Shown: one piece after another, positions 35,066-43,905 of the stretch
Layout of the letters: the number at the start of each line of letters is the position of its first letter
How positions within the stretch are numbered: position 1 is the first letter of the stretch
DNA from: CAIWHR01 sp039915505
GTDB lineage: Bacteria; Pseudomonadota; Gammaproteobacteria; Burkholderiales; Casimicrobiaceae
Reading direction: 5' to 3'
Assembly (NCBI GenBank): GCA_039915505.1
Contig: JBDSND010000118.1
Location: forward strand, 1-64,000
Length of the DNA stretch: 64,000 bases
Made by a program: the position numbers and the translations under genes
Notes under the pieces: model-generated
The model's input: the letters and a program-made list of their open reading frames with translations, nothing else
Database searches by the model: none
What the model was told of the DNA's origin: nothing

Positions 35066-36307
35066 ATGCCATCCACCCCCATTCTCATTGCCGGCGGCGG
35101 CATCGGCGGCCTTGCCACGGCGCTCGGGCTGGCCCGCCGTGGCCTGAACGTCCGGGTGCTCGAAAAAGCCGGCTCGCTTGGCGAGATCGGCGCCGGCGTC
35201 CAACTCGGTCCCAATGCCTTCCATGCGTTCGACGCCCTGGGCGTGGGTGATGCGGCCCGAAAGATGGCTGTGTACATCGACAGCCTGCGACTGATGGATG
35301 CGCTCGCGGGGGACGAGATCGTCCACATCCCGCTCGGCGATAACTTCAGGCGCCGCTTCGGCAATCCCTACGCCGTGGTGCATCGCGGTGATCTGCACGG
35401 CGTATTGCTGCAGGCGTGCCGGAACAGTCCCCTGATCGAGTTGAGCGTTCGCAGCGAGGTGACGGCCTACGCGCACGAGGATGGCGCCGTGTCGGTGCAG
35501 CTTGGGTCCGGGGAGCGCGTCGCCGGCGCCGCCCTGGTCGGCGCCGATGGCCTATGGTCGAAGGTGCGCCAGCAGGTGGTCGGCGACGGTCCGCCGCGCG
35601 TTTCGGGACATACCACGTATCGCTCCGTGATTCCCGCGGCGCAAATGCCCGAAGACCTGCGTTGGAATGCGGCAACACTTTGGGCCGGGCCTAGATGCCA
35701 CGTGGTCCACTACCCGCTTTCGGATTGGAAAGTGTTCAACTTGGTCGCGACGTATCACAACGACGCGCCTGAGCCCGTGGCCGGCAAGCCCGTGTCCCGT
35801 GAAGAAGTGCTGGCAGGCTTTCGGCACACCCATCCGCGCGTGCAGGCCATCATCGAGCAAGGGGCGGACTGGAAGCTGTGGGTGCTGTGCGATCGTGATC
35901 CGGTCGAGCGGTGGACTGACGGACGCGTAGCCCTGCTGGGCGACGCGGCCCATCCGATGCTGCAGTACTTTGCCCAAGGCGCCTGCATGGCGCTGGAGGA
36001 CGCTGTGTGCTTGGCCGAGGCGGTGGGCGAGCAACGGGACGATCTCGACGCGGCATTTACGACCTACAACCGCGAGCGATTGTTGCGAACGACGCGTCTA
36101 CAGCTGCAATCGCGCGAGATCGGCAACCACGTGTATCACCCAGCGGGCGCACATGCTGCCCTCAGGAACAGCCTGATGCGAGCTAAGTCCGAGGACGACT
36201 GGTACGACACCCTCGCCTGGCTTTATGGAGGCCCGAAGGCCGACCCGACGGTGCGAGCCGCCCACGCGGTAAACCGCAGCGCTACTGCCGGCTCCACGCC
36301 GGGGTAG
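35066..36307 (+). CDS. FAD-dependent aromatic monooxygenase, 3-hydroxybenzoate 6-hydroxylase-like
   Basis: A 413-residue class A flavoprotein monooxygenase. The FAD motif GGGIGG is near residues 10-15, the NADPH/FAD motif VGADGLWSKVR is near residue 160, and the second FAD motif is GDAAHPMLQYFAQGACMALEDA. The whole-protein pattern, including GEIGAGVQLGPNAFHAFDALG, resembles 3-hydroxybenzoate 6-hydroxylases and salicylate hydroxylases of Burkholderiales, which yield gentisate or catechol. No ring-cleavage gene is adjacent, so the substrate is open. It follows chpA by 63 bases but has no functional link to it. Confidence 0.85.
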   Translation: MPSTPILIAGGGIGGLATALGLARRGLNVRVLEKAGSLGEIGAGVQLGPNAFHAFDALGVGDAARKMAVYIDSLRLMDALAGDEIVHIPLGDNFRRRFGNPYAVVHRGDLHGVLLQACRNSPLIELSVRSEVTAYAHEDGAVSVQLGSGERVAGAALVGADGLWSKVRQQVVGDGPPRVSGHTTYRSVIPAAQMPEDLRWNAATLWAGPRCHVVHYPLSDWKVFNLVATYHNDAPEPVAGKPVSREEVLAGFRHTHPRVQAIIEQGADWKLWVLCDRDPVERWTDGRVALLGDAAHPMLQYFAQGACMALEDAVCLAEAVGEQRDDLDAAFTTYNRERLLRTTRLQLQSREIGNHVYHPAGAHAALRNSLMRAKSEDDWYDTLAWLYGGPKADPTVRAAHAVNRSATAGSTPG

Positions 36308-36320
36308 CCGGGCGGCGCGG

Positions 36321-36527
36321 TCAGGCGTTGCGCCTAGGTATGCCCTCGGTCGCGCGCGCCGCCAGAGTGCGTGGCTTGGCGTCCGCCGAGCTGCCCGATT
36401 TAGCAGGCACAGCGCTAGTTTGCTTGTAGGCACTGGGGCTACGGGCATCGCACGCAGTCAGCAAGGCCGCGGCCGCAAGGGGTAAGACCACCCTGCGCGG
36501 CACGGAAATCCGCGTTTGTTTTTTCAT
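36321..36527 (-). CDS. Small predicted lipoprotein, 68 residues
   Basis: ATG 36527 opens a frame with a basic start (MKKQTRISVPRR), a hydrophobic stretch VVLPLAAAALL and the lipobox LTAC, giving lipidation at Cys26. The mature part is about 42 polar residues with no recognised domain. An upstream in-frame start at 36704 overlaps another gene and lacks homology, so it was rejected. The gene follows the PRC-barrel gene on the same strand by 34 bases. Role unknown, presumably anchored in the envelope. Confidence 0.65.
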   Translation of the reverse strand: MKKQTRISVPRRVVLPLAAAALLTACDARSPSAYKQTSAVPAKSGSSADAKPRTLAARATEGIPRRNA

Positions 36528-36561
36528 GGACTCAACGTTAAGGCGGCCCGAATCGGCCGCG

Positions 36562-36978
36562 TCAGCAAAGCTGCGCCCCGTGCTCCCAATAGGGTCGGGT
36601 CCCGAAGTACGAATGGGCGAACACGGCAACGTCGCCGTCGAGCCCTTTCGTCGCCAGGTCGGAAGGCAGCAAGGGTGCTTCTTCGATACGCTCGCGCGGC
36701 GCATTGACGATGAAGCGATCGGCGTCCCCGTCCTGAAACAGGGCGTTCCACGGAAGCGCGACCAGCAGCTCGCCGTCGCGGCGCGGGCGCCCCAGTTCGA
36801 TGACGCCGTAGGCGACGCGATTGCGTCGCAAATCGAGGAGGATGTCGTGCAAGTGACCTACAACGTTGCTGTCACGATCGACGATCTCGATTCCCAAGAG
36901 ATCGTCGGCACCCGTGATCCCAAGGAGCGCGACCCGCGCCCGTTGGGCCATGCTCGGTGATCTGCTGGTTTGGTGCAC
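36562..36978 (-). CDS. PRC-barrel domain protein
   Basis: A 138-residue protein whose segment LLGIEIVDRDSNVVGHLHDILLDLRRNRVAYGVIELG is a PRC-barrel half, a beta-barrel fold found in RimM, photosynthetic reaction-centre H chains and many stress or envelope proteins. There is no signal peptide. Three starts compete: ATG 37044, GTG 36978 and ATG 36951. GTG 36978 was chosen because AGGGGGGAG lies directly before it. It may form a small unit with the lipoprotein gene downstream. Function unknown. Confidence 0.7.
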   Translation of the reverse strand: MHQTSRSPSMAQRARVALLGITGADDLLGIEIVDRDSNVVGHLHDILLDLRRNRVAYGVIELGRPRRDGELLVALPWNALFQDGDADRFIVNAPRERIEEAPLLPSDLATKGLDGDVAVFAHSYFGTRPYWEHGAQLC

Positions 36979-37108
36979 GCTCCCCCCTTTTGCTTTCGCA
37001 TCCGTCCGATTGCGATAATGCGCAACGCACCCGGGGAGGGCCATCGGTCACGGCTGAGGCGCCTGTAGGACAATCGGATGTCCAACGTAAGACCTGTCCT
37101 ACACTGCG

Positions 37109-37495
37109 ATGCACACACTGATCTGGTCCGTCCTGGCCGATGGCCTGGCATTGGCCCACGCGCTCTTCGTGGTGTTCGTGGTCGGAGGCGCCCTCGTCGT
37201 GCGCTGGCGGCCGTGGCTGGCATGGCTGCACCTGCCCTGTCTGGCATGGGTAGTCCTGCTAGAGTTGAACAGTTGGATTTGCCCATTGACACCGTGGGAG
37301 CAGACGCTGCGACGGGCGGCGCGCGAGGGTGGTTATGAAGGCGGGTTCGTCGACCACTACGTGATGCCGGTCCTCTATCCTACCGGGCTCACCGCCGACG
37401 TTCAGATGGTCCTGGCCGTCCTGGTACTCGCCATCAACGCGGGACTGTACGGATGGCTTTTGCGGGCACACTGGCGGCGCCGCCCTTCGCCGTAA
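37109..37495 (+). CDS. DUF2784 family membrane protein
   Basis: A 128-residue inner-membrane protein with three or four helices: about residues 5-28, 38-55 and 100-118. The loop ELNSWICPLTPWEQTLRRAA followed by GYEGGFVDHYVMPVLYP is the conserved DUF2784 signature. No function is established for the family. It stands between the divergent PRC-barrel gene and msrB, which starts 98 bases downstream. Confidence 0.85.
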   Translation: MHTLIWSVLADGLALAHALFVVFVVGGALVVRWRPWLAWLHLPCLAWVVLLELNSWICPLTPWEQTLRRAAREGGYEGGFVDHYVMPVLYPTGLTADVQMVLAVLVLAINAGLYGWLLRAHWRRRPSP

Positions 37496-37593
37496 GGGCT
37501 GGCCGCGCCCAACGACCAAACCCGTACGGGCACGATCGACACCTGGCTCGAGCCACCCTTTGCCAGGGAAGACCAGCGCAAGAAGGAGAAATC

Positions 37594-38160
37594 ATGGAAC
37601 GACGTCAATTCATCAATCGCATCGCGGCCGTCACGGCCGGCCTGTGGGCAACGCGATACGCCGTCGCCGCACCTATGCCGAAACTGACGACGGCGGATAT
37701 CGACGACATGCGCCGCAACTGGCAGGCCCTGGCGCGCAAGGATCTCGAGTTGCCCAGCCCCGCTGCGGCCGTTACCCAGTCGCGCGAGGAATGGAAGCGG
37801 CAGTTGACGCCGATCCAATATGACGTCTTGCGCGAGGAGGGTACGGAGCGGCCGTTCACCAGTCCGCTCAACGAGGAGAAGCGACCGGGCATCTTCGCCT
37901 GCGCCGGCTGCGGACTGCCGCTGTTCACGTCGCGCATGAAATACGACAGTGGCACGGGATGGCCGAGCTTCGTCACCAGCATTCCCGATCATCTTGCGTC
38001 CAAGCAGGATCGCAAGCTCTTCCTGCCGCGCACGGAGTATCACTGCGTCCGCTGCGGTGGACACCATGGCCATGTTTTCGACGACGGGCCGCGGCCGATT
38101 GGCGAGCGCTGGTGCAACAACGGCGTCGCTCTCAAGTTCCTGCCCACGCGCCTAGCCTAG
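37594..38160 (+). CDS. msrB: Exported peptide-methionine (R)-S-oxide reductase MsrB
   Basis: A 188-residue enzyme that reduces methionine-R-sulphoxide in proteins. Zinc is held by Cys103/Cys106 (CAGC) and Cys151/Cys154 (CVRC), and the catalytic Cys174 lies in RWCNNG. Substrate-binding GTGWPSF is intact. The N-terminus begins MERRQFINRIAAV with a hydrophobic run ending AVAAP, which resembles a Tat signal, so it probably repairs proteins in the periplasm. AAGGAG precedes ATG 37594; the longer frame from 37453 lacks homology. Confidence 0.92.
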   Translation: MERRQFINRIAAVTAGLWATRYAVAAPMPKLTTADIDDMRRNWQALARKDLELPSPAAAVTQSREEWKRQLTPIQYDVLREEGTERPFTSPLNEEKRPGIFACAGCGLPLFTSRMKYDSGTGWPSFVTSIPDHLASKQDRKLFLPRTEYHCVRCGGHHGHVFDDGPRPIGERWCNNGVALKFLPTRLA

Positions 38161-38256
38161 CCTCGCCTCGCGCTGCTTCTCTACCGCCGCTGCGCGCCCC
38201 ATAGCACTCGCGCCCGGCCGCGGAATCGCTCGGGGCCACAATCACCCCGCCGCACG

Positions 38257-38274
38257 GCCCGCCCGTTGGCGGGC
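38257..38274. other. Perfect seven-base-pair hairpin
   Basis: GCCCGCC at 38257-38263 pairs with GGCGGGC at 38268-38274 around the loop CGTT. It is about 100 bases past msrB and has no T-run, so it is a poor intrinsic terminator candidate. Confidence 0.5.
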
Positions 38275-38350
38275 TCGATTGGCCCCTGAGCGGGAACCAT
38301 CGCTCGCACCGCGAGCCCCATTTCCGCTGTGCGACGTTCGCGCGGCTTAA

Positions 38351-38432
38351 GGGCATTGATACCCTGGCTTGGAAGGGTTTGGCCGCGCTCGATGGTGCTG
38401 CGCAGCCGATGGCGCCGCGGGTATTGATACCC
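38351..38432. repeat. Duplicated 14-base dyad, GGGYATTGATACCC
   Basis: GGGCATTGATACCC at 38351-38364 and GGGTATTGATACCC at 38419-38432 differ at one base and start 68 bases apart. The second is a perfect inverted repeat (GGGTAT, two-base centre, ATACCC). Two such dyads in a gene-free region suggest a repressor or activator binding pair. Confidence 0.5.
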
Positions 38433-38517
38433 TTTTGCCGGAAGACGGGACCGCCATCACGCCAGCGCTGTTCGTGGGGTCTCCGTGGGCCTCCGGGGTC
38501 TCCGCGGGTCCCTGCGC

Positions 38518-38541
38518 GGGCCGGGACACGTGTTCCGGCCC
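38518..38541. other. Ten-base-pair hairpin
   Basis: GGGCCGGGAC at 38518-38527 pairs with GTTCCGGCCC at 38532-38541, with one G-U pair, around the loop ACGT. There is no T-run after it. It lies 314 bases before the EF-G paralogue gene. Confidence 0.5.
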
Positions 38542-38855
38542 CTTCCCGCATTGGCAGGAGTCGCTCGCGCAAGGTAAATTGTCGCTGCCTGCCAGGCCGC
38601 GGACGACGCCTCCAGGAAACCAACGGGCAATCGGTGCGACATTTCCGAACTCATCATGGCGCAGACGCGATATGTCCGTTCTGGCGCAACGGCTCATTCG
38701 CCGGGGCACCATTGCCGCTGCGGCAGGGGCTTCTTTCCCATGTCGCACCATAGCGTGGATGACGACCGTAACCGTCGGCCTATCCTGCATGCCGACCAAC
38801 CGTGGACGCGGGGCGACGCAGGGTCGCGCCGCTGGCACCGATAGGAGGAGCAAGG

Positions 38856-40907
38856 ATGGCGCACTACGCCACTGAGAACGTTCGCACCGTCGCCCTCGTG
38901 GGGCACGGCGCTTCCGGCAAGACCACGCTCGCCGAGGCGCTGCTCCTCAGGTCGGGTGCGCTCACCACGGCGGGAACGGTCGAGCGGGGCACCACGACCA
39001 GCGACTTTGATGCCCTGGAGAAGACGTTCCAGCATTCGCTGCGCGCTTCGGTCCTGCACCTCGACACGGACGGTACACGCGTCCACCTCATCGACACGCC
39101 AGGTTTTCCCGATTTCATCGGCCAGGCGATCGGTGCCCTCGATGCCGTCGAGACGGCCGCGATCGTCATCAACGCCCAGGCCGGCATCGAGATGATCACC
39201 TCCCGCATGATGGAGTGGGCAGCGAAGCGCCAGCTCTGCCGGCTCATCATCATCAACAAGATCGACGCCGAGAACATCGACCTGCCGGCGCTCCTGGAAG
39301 AGATCCAAGCCGCGTTCGGCAAGGAGTGCCTGCCCATCAACCTGCCGGCCAACGGCGGCTCGCGCGTCGTCGACTGCTTTTTCAATCCGGAGGGTGCAGC
39401 GGATTTCTCCTCGGTCGAGACCGCCCACCGCGCCCTCGTCGACCAGGTCGTCGAGGTCGACGAGGAACTCATGGCGCTGTACCTCGAGCAAGGCGAGATC
39501 GAACCCGAGCAGCTGCACGCGCCGTTCGAGAAGGCGTTGCGTGAAGGTCATCTCGTCCCCGTCTGCTTCGCGAGCGCCCGCAATGGCGCCGGCATCGCCG
39601 AGCTCCTCGACGTGATGGTGAAGCTGCTGCCGAATCCAACGGAAGGCAACCCACCGCTGTTCTACAAGGGCGAAGGCGAGGGTGCGCAGGAATTCCGGTC
39701 CGAGCCCGACCCGAAAAAGCACGTCCTGGCCCACGTCTTCAAGGTGGTGATGGATCCGTTCGTGGGCAAGCTCGGCGTATTTCGCGTGCATCAGGGGACG
39801 GTGACCCGCGACACCCAGCTCTTCGTCGGCGACGGGCGCAAACCCTTCAAGGTCGGGCACCTGTTCATGCTCCAGGGCGGCAAGAACGTCGAGATCGACT
39901 CGGCCCAGCCCGGCGACATCGCCGCGGTGGCCAAGGTCGACGAGATCACCTTCGATGCGGTTCTTCACGACTCCCATGACGAGGACCACATCCATATGCG
40001 GCCCCTGGAGTTCCCCACCCCGATGCTGGGCGTGGCGATTACGCCCAAAAAGCGTGGCGACGAGCAGCGCATTTCCGAGGTCTTGCACCGGATGATGGCT
40101 GAGGATCCGACCCTGACCCTGGAGCACGACGGGACGTCGAACGAAACCGTGCTGCGAGCGCTGGGTGACCTCCACCTGCGCTCGGTGCTGGATCGCATGT
40201 CCAGCCAGTTCAAGGTCGAGGTGGATACCCGGCCGCCCCGCATACCCTATCGCGAGACGATCACCGCGCAGGCGGAAGGATTCCATCGTCACAAGAAGCA
40301 GACCGGCGGTGCCGGGCAGTTCGGCGAAGTCTCCCTGCGCGTCGAGCCGATGCCGCGCGGGGGCGGTTTCGAGTTCGTCGACGCGACCAAGGGCGGAGTC
40401 ATCCCGCATCAGTTCATGCCGGCAGTCCAGAAGGGCGTCGAGCAGGTCCTCACCACCGGGGCGATCGCCGGGTTTCCGCTGCAGGATGTCCGGGTGGTGG
40501 TCCACGACGGCAAGCACCATCCGGTGGACTCCAAGGAGGTTGCCTTCATCTCCGCGGGACGCAAGGCCTTCCTGGATGCGATCGAGAAGGCGCGCCCGAT
40601 CGTGCTCGAGCCGATCGTGAGCGTGGAGGTCATCTGTCCGGAGGCGAACACCGGCGACATCGCCGGTGACCTGTCGTCGCGGCGCGGCCAGGTCACCGGA
40701 ACCCAGGGCATGCAGGCCGGCACGCTGGTGGTCAGCGGCATCGCGCCGCTTGCCGAGCTCGATGGCTACTCAGCGCGACTCAAGTCGGTCACGGGAGGGC
40801 ACGGCTCATGGTCGATGGCGCTGTCGCACTACGAGCCCGCACCGCCCACGCTGCAGCAACGCTTGGTGGGCGAGTTCCAGAAGCAGCGGCGGCACGAGGA
40901 AGAATAG
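38856..40907 (+). CDS. fusA2: Elongation factor G-like GTPase (EF-G paralogue)
   Basis: A 683-residue translational GTPase with the five-domain layout of EF-G. The P-loop is GHGASGKTT rather than the usual GHIDAGKTT. The switch II motif is DTPGFPDF, with Phe84 in place of the catalytic His of DTPGH, and the guanine motif is NKID. Domain IV begins around residue 470, and the GSWSMALSHYEPAP tail is present. The changes match the EF-G-like class often called FusA2 or EF-G2, whose role differs from main translocation and may be slow or conditional. AGGAGG precedes ATG 38856. It is transcribed alone. Confidence 0.88.
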   Translation: MAHYATENVRTVALVGHGASGKTTLAEALLLRSGALTTAGTVERGTTTSDFDALEKTFQHSLRASVLHLDTDGTRVHLIDTPGFPDFIGQAIGALDAVETAAIVINAQAGIEMITSRMMEWAAKRQLCRLIIINKIDAENIDLPALLEEIQAAFGKECLPINLPANGGSRVVDCFFNPEGAADFSSVETAHRALVDQVVEVDEELMALYLEQGEIEPEQLHAPFEKALREGHLVPVCFASARNGAGIAELLDVMVKLLPNPTEGNPPLFYKGEGEGAQEFRSEPDPKKHVLAHVFKVVMDPFVGKLGVFRVHQGTVTRDTQLFVGDGRKPFKVGHLFMLQGGKNVEIDSAQPGDIAAVAKVDEITFDAVLHDSHDEDHIHMRPLEFPTPMLGVAITPKKRGDEQRISEVLHRMMAEDPTLTLEHDGTSNETVLRALGDLHLRSVLDRMSSQFKVEVDTRPPRIPYRETITAQAEGFHRHKKQTGGAGQFGEVSLRVEPMPRGGGFEFVDATKGGVIPHQFMPAVQKGVEQVLTTGAIAGFPLQDVRVVVHDGKHHPVDSKEVAFISAGRKAFLDAIEKARPIVLEPIVSVEVICPEANTGDIAGDLSSRRGQVTGTQGMQAGTLVVSGIAPLAELDGYSARLKSVTGGHGSWSMALSHYEPAPPTLQQRLVGEFQKQRRHEEE

Positions 40908-41016
40908 TCATCCGGGCGTACCCGTGCCACCGCGCCTGGATCGGGTGGGGATGTCCCCCGTGGGTCGCGCGCTGCGCACAGGCTGATAGGGGCGCCCGGA
41001 CCCCGAGCCCTGCCGG

Positions 41017-42483
41017 TTACGTGGTCGCGCCCCTTCTGGCCGCACTGAACGCGTCGAGCGCCCGCCGTCGCGCGCCCTCGTGCTCGACGATGGGCGCTGG
41101 ATAATCCTTGCCGATCGCGACCCCGAACGTGCGCTGCGCGTCGGCGGAGAGTCTCCACGGCGCGTGAACGTGGGGGGCGGGGACGTGGACGAGTTCCGGC
41201 ACGAACCGTCGGATGTAGGTCCCGTCCGGATCGAATCGCTCCGACTGGGTGACCGGATTGAAGATCCGGAACCACGGCTGGGCGTCGCAGCCCACCGACG
41301 CTGCCCACTGCCACCCGCCGTTGTTAGAGGCGAGCTCGAAATCGATCAGATGCCGGGCGAAGAAACGCTCGCCGCGACGCCAGTCGATGAGCAGGTCCTT
41401 GGTCAGGAAGCTCGCCGTGATCATGCGCAGACGATTGTGCATCCAGCCCGTGGTGGTGAGCTGGCGCATGCCGGCGTCGACCAACGGGTAACCGGTGCGT
41501 CCTGCGCACCACGCGTCGAAGCCGCGCTTGTCGTTCCTCCAGCGCAGGCCGCGATATTCGGTTTTGTAGGGCTCGCGCACGACGCGTGGGAAGTGGTCCA
41601 GGAACTGGGCGTAGAAGTCACGCCAGACGAGTTCGTCAAGCCACTTCTGGGCACCGGGTGCGGCGCTCCCCAGCACCCGCTGGTGCGCCATCGCGGCCAG
41701 CGCGCGCACCGACACCGTGCCGAAGCGCAGGTGCACCGACAGCCGGGAGGTACCCTCGCGCGCGGGCAGGTCCCGGTCGGCGGCGTAGGCGTCGACGGCA
41801 TCGGCGAAGCGTGCCACGGTGCGCGTCGCACCTTGCATGCCTGGCTCGGCGCCGTCGAGGTCGACCGGCTCAAACCCGAGGTCGCGTAGCGACGGAAGGC
41901 GGGCCCGCCGCCGGGGCCTGGCCAGCGTCCCGGCGGCCCGCGGCGGATCGCGTGGCGCGAGTGCGGCCGAATCGAGCGCGCGCCGCCAGGCGTTCCGGTA
42001 GGGCGTGAACACGGTGTACGGCGTGCCCTGCTTGGTCAGCACCTCGTCACCATCGAAGATGACCTGGTCCTTGACGGCGATCCAAGCGATGTCCCGGCGT
42101 TCGAGCGCCCGCGCCACGGCGGTATCGCGGGCCTTCGCGGCGGGCTCGTAATCGCGGCCGGCGACTACCGCCTGCACGTCGAGCTCCGCGGCCAGCGCGG
42201 GGATCGCATCCCGGGCCCGGTCGTGCAGCACCACCAGGCCACCGCCGCGACGGGCGAGGGCGGCATCGAGGTCGAGGACGCTCGCGTGAATGAACGCCAC
42301 CCGCCGGTCGCGCCGGCTCGGCAGCGAGTCCAGGATCTCCCGGTCGAACACGAAGACGCAATACACCCGTTGGGCCATGGCCAGCGCCTGCGCCATCGCG
42401 GCGTGATCGGAGTCGCGCAAGTCCCGTCGGAACCAGACGAGGGCGCGCGCGACTGGCAGGGCGGGTGCGACGCCGGCCTTCAC
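41017..42483 (-). CDS. phrB: Deoxyribodipyrimidine photolyase
   Basis: A 488-residue light-driven enzyme that splits cyclobutane pyrimidine dimers. The N-terminal antenna domain (about residues 1-140) starts LVWFRRDLRDSDH. The FAD domain carries the signature WMHNRLRMITASFLTKDLL and the LASNNGGWQWAASVGCDAQP block, which line the FAD and lesion pocket. GTG 42483 overlaps the stop of the preceding phosphatase gene (GTGA), so the genes are coupled; the frame open to 42954 is shadow. It converges on the EF-G paralogue gene with 109 bases between. Confidence 0.94.
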   Translation of the reverse strand: MKAGVAPALPVARALVWFRRDLRDSDHAAMAQALAMAQRVYCVFVFDREILDSLPSRRDRRVAFIHASVLDLDAALARRGGGLVVLHDRARDAIPALAAELDVQAVVAGRDYEPAAKARDTAVARALERRDIAWIAVKDQVIFDGDEVLTKQGTPYTVFTPYRNAWRRALDSAALAPRDPPRAAGTLARPRRRARLPSLRDLGFEPVDLDGAEPGMQGATRTVARFADAVDAYAADRDLPAREGTSRLSVHLRFGTVSVRALAAMAHQRVLGSAAPGAQKWLDELVWRDFYAQFLDHFPRVVREPYKTEYRGLRWRNDKRGFDAWCAGRTGYPLVDAGMRQLTTTGWMHNRLRMITASFLTKDLLIDWRRGERFFARHLIDFELASNNGGWQWAASVGCDAQPWFRIFNPVTQSERFDPDGTYIRRFVPELVHVPAPHVHAPWRLSADAQRTFGVAIGKDYPAPIVEHEGARRRALDAFSAARRGATT

Positions 42484-43826
42484 CGAGCCTGCCGCGGTGC
42501 ACGCAGGTCGCCGGCCGCGATGGCATGCTTCCAGAGCAGCGCGCCGTCGCTGTCGTAGGCCTCGAACGCGATCGTCCTGCGGGTGACCGGGCCTGTCACC
42601 CGCAGCATGCCGAAGTTGCGCCGGGTGGTCAGGGTGCCGGGAACGAGAGCGGGGTTGTCGCGCTCGGCCGCATCGGGATTGGCGTAGGCCCGATAGGTCA
42701 ACGGCGACGAGGTAAATTCGTAGAGCGGGTAGGTGCCGTCGCGCGGCACGCGCAAGAGCTCGCCGAAATGGCGATCCCCAGAAAGAAAGATCACCCCGTC
42801 GATGGGACGCTCTGCAAGCCACTGCGCGAGCCGGCGCTGCTCGTCCGGGAACTGGTGCAGCCCTTCGAACCGGCTCGCCCGGTTCCAGAACTGGCTGCCG
42901 TTGGCGACGATCTTGATCCGAGCCCTGGAGGAGAGTAGAGCCTCCTTCAGCCACTCGAACTGGGCGCTGCCGAACATCGACTTCTCGGGAACATTGGGGT
43001 AGCGATTGGGATAGCGATGGTAGCGGTCGTCGAGCAGGAAAAGATCGACATCACCGAGGTGCACCCAGCCGAAAACGCCGGGCACGCCGGGCAGGCCATG
43101 CGATGGATTGGGCCAGTAGCGCTTGAATAGCCGCAGGGTCTCGTCCTTGAACACGTACGATCGGTCGCCATCGTTCGGGCCGTAGTCGTGATCGTCCCAG
43201 ATCGCCAGTTGCGGGATGTCGCCGAACAGTCGCTGCAGAGGTGCGAATGCGCGCGCCTCGCGGTAGTGCGCCGCCATCGCGCTGGGATCGGCGAAGTCGG
43301 GCGTCTGCAGGTAGAGATTGTCGCCTAGCCAGAGCATGAGATTGGGCGCCTTGGCGGCGATGGCGTCGAAGATCTGGTAGTCGCCGCCGTTGTCGGTGGC
43401 GAACGCGGGATCCGGGTAGCGCACGAAATGGCAAGAGCCGAAGGCGATCACGATTTCGGGAGCGTTACCCGACCGCGGTGCTGGCGCCTGCGTCGAGAGC
43501 CTGCCGTCGCGCACCTCGCCGCCGCCGCGTACCTGGTAGCGATACCCGGTTCCGGGGCGTAAACCGGGGACCCGTAGTGACGCGGCGTGATCGTTGTCGG
43601 GGGCGGGCTCGAAGGTGAACTGGCGGGTTTCTCCACCGACTTCCGGGGTAATGTCGACCGCCACCGGACCTGGACCATCGACTTGTACCCACAGCACGGC
43701 GCTGGTGTAGTCCGCATAGCCTTGCATCACGACCAGACGCGATTCCGCGGGTAGGGGCATAAGGAACGCGGCCGCGAGGAGGACATGTAGTACGCAAGGC
43801 AGCGGGCGGCAGGATATGCGGGGCAT
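42480..43826 (-). CDS. phoD: PhoD-like alkaline phosphatase/phosphodiesterase
   Basis: A 448-residue exported metallophosphatase of the PhoD family. A signal peptide runs to about residue 29 (VLHVLLAAAFLMPLPAES). The N-terminal beta domain is followed by the catalytic core: AFGSCHF, LWLGDNLYL, WDDHDYGPNDGD and LSGDRHFGEL supply the Fe/Ca ligands. It would release phosphate from esters in the periplasm or outside. It is co-transcribed with phrB through a four-base overlap. No Pho box was recognised in the 79 bases before it. Confidence 0.9.
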   Translation of the reverse strand: MPRISCRPLPCVLHVLLAAAFLMPLPAESRLVVMQGYADYTSAVLWVQVDGPGPVAVDITPEVGGETRQFTFEPAPDNDHAASLRVPGLRPGTGYRYQVRGGGEVRDGRLSTQAPAPRSGNAPEIVIAFGSCHFVRYPDPAFATDNGGDYQIFDAIAAKAPNLMLWLGDNLYLQTPDFADPSAMAAHYREARAFAPLQRLFGDIPQLAIWDDHDYGPNDGDRSYVFKDETLRLFKRYWPNPSHGLPGVPGVFGWVHLGDVDLFLLDDRYHRYPNRYPNVPEKSMFGSAQFEWLKEALLSSRARIKIVANGSQFWNRASRFEGLHQFPDEQRRLAQWLAERPIDGVIFLSGDRHFGELLRVPRDGTYPLYEFTSSPLTYRAYANPDAAERDNPALVPGTLTTRRNFGMLRVTGPVTRRTIAFEAYDSDGALLWKHAIAAGDLRAPRQAR

Positions 43827-43905
43827 GGGAAGGGGGATGCGCCGGAACGGCGCCAGGATGCGGTGCCAAATTGTGCCGGGGGTGCCGCGCGTTTACAATG
43901 AAGCC

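Larger units (their letters stand above)
38161..38855. other. Long gene-free region between msrB and the EF-G paralogue
   Basis: This 695-base stretch is the longest gap in the window. Open frames on both strands give products with no recognisable domain and no good ribosome binding sites. It holds a duplicated 14-base dyad (38351 and 38419), a seven-pair hairpin at 38257-38274 and a ten-pair hairpin at 38518-38541. Its right end carries AGGAGG for the next gene. It might be a long leader, a small RNA region or a decayed gene; the sequence alone does not decide. Confidence 0.5.

Noticed and set aside
36321..36704. Longer 127-residue version of the small lipoprotein
   Set aside because: The upstream part overlaps the PRC-barrel gene and does not resemble a signal or domain; the lipobox start at 36527 is better.
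38132..38875. Long frames on both strands in the 695-base gap (38132-38623 minus, 38369-38875 plus)
   Set aside because: No domain, no ribosome binding site and low-complexity Arg/Gly/Pro composition; treated as non-coding.
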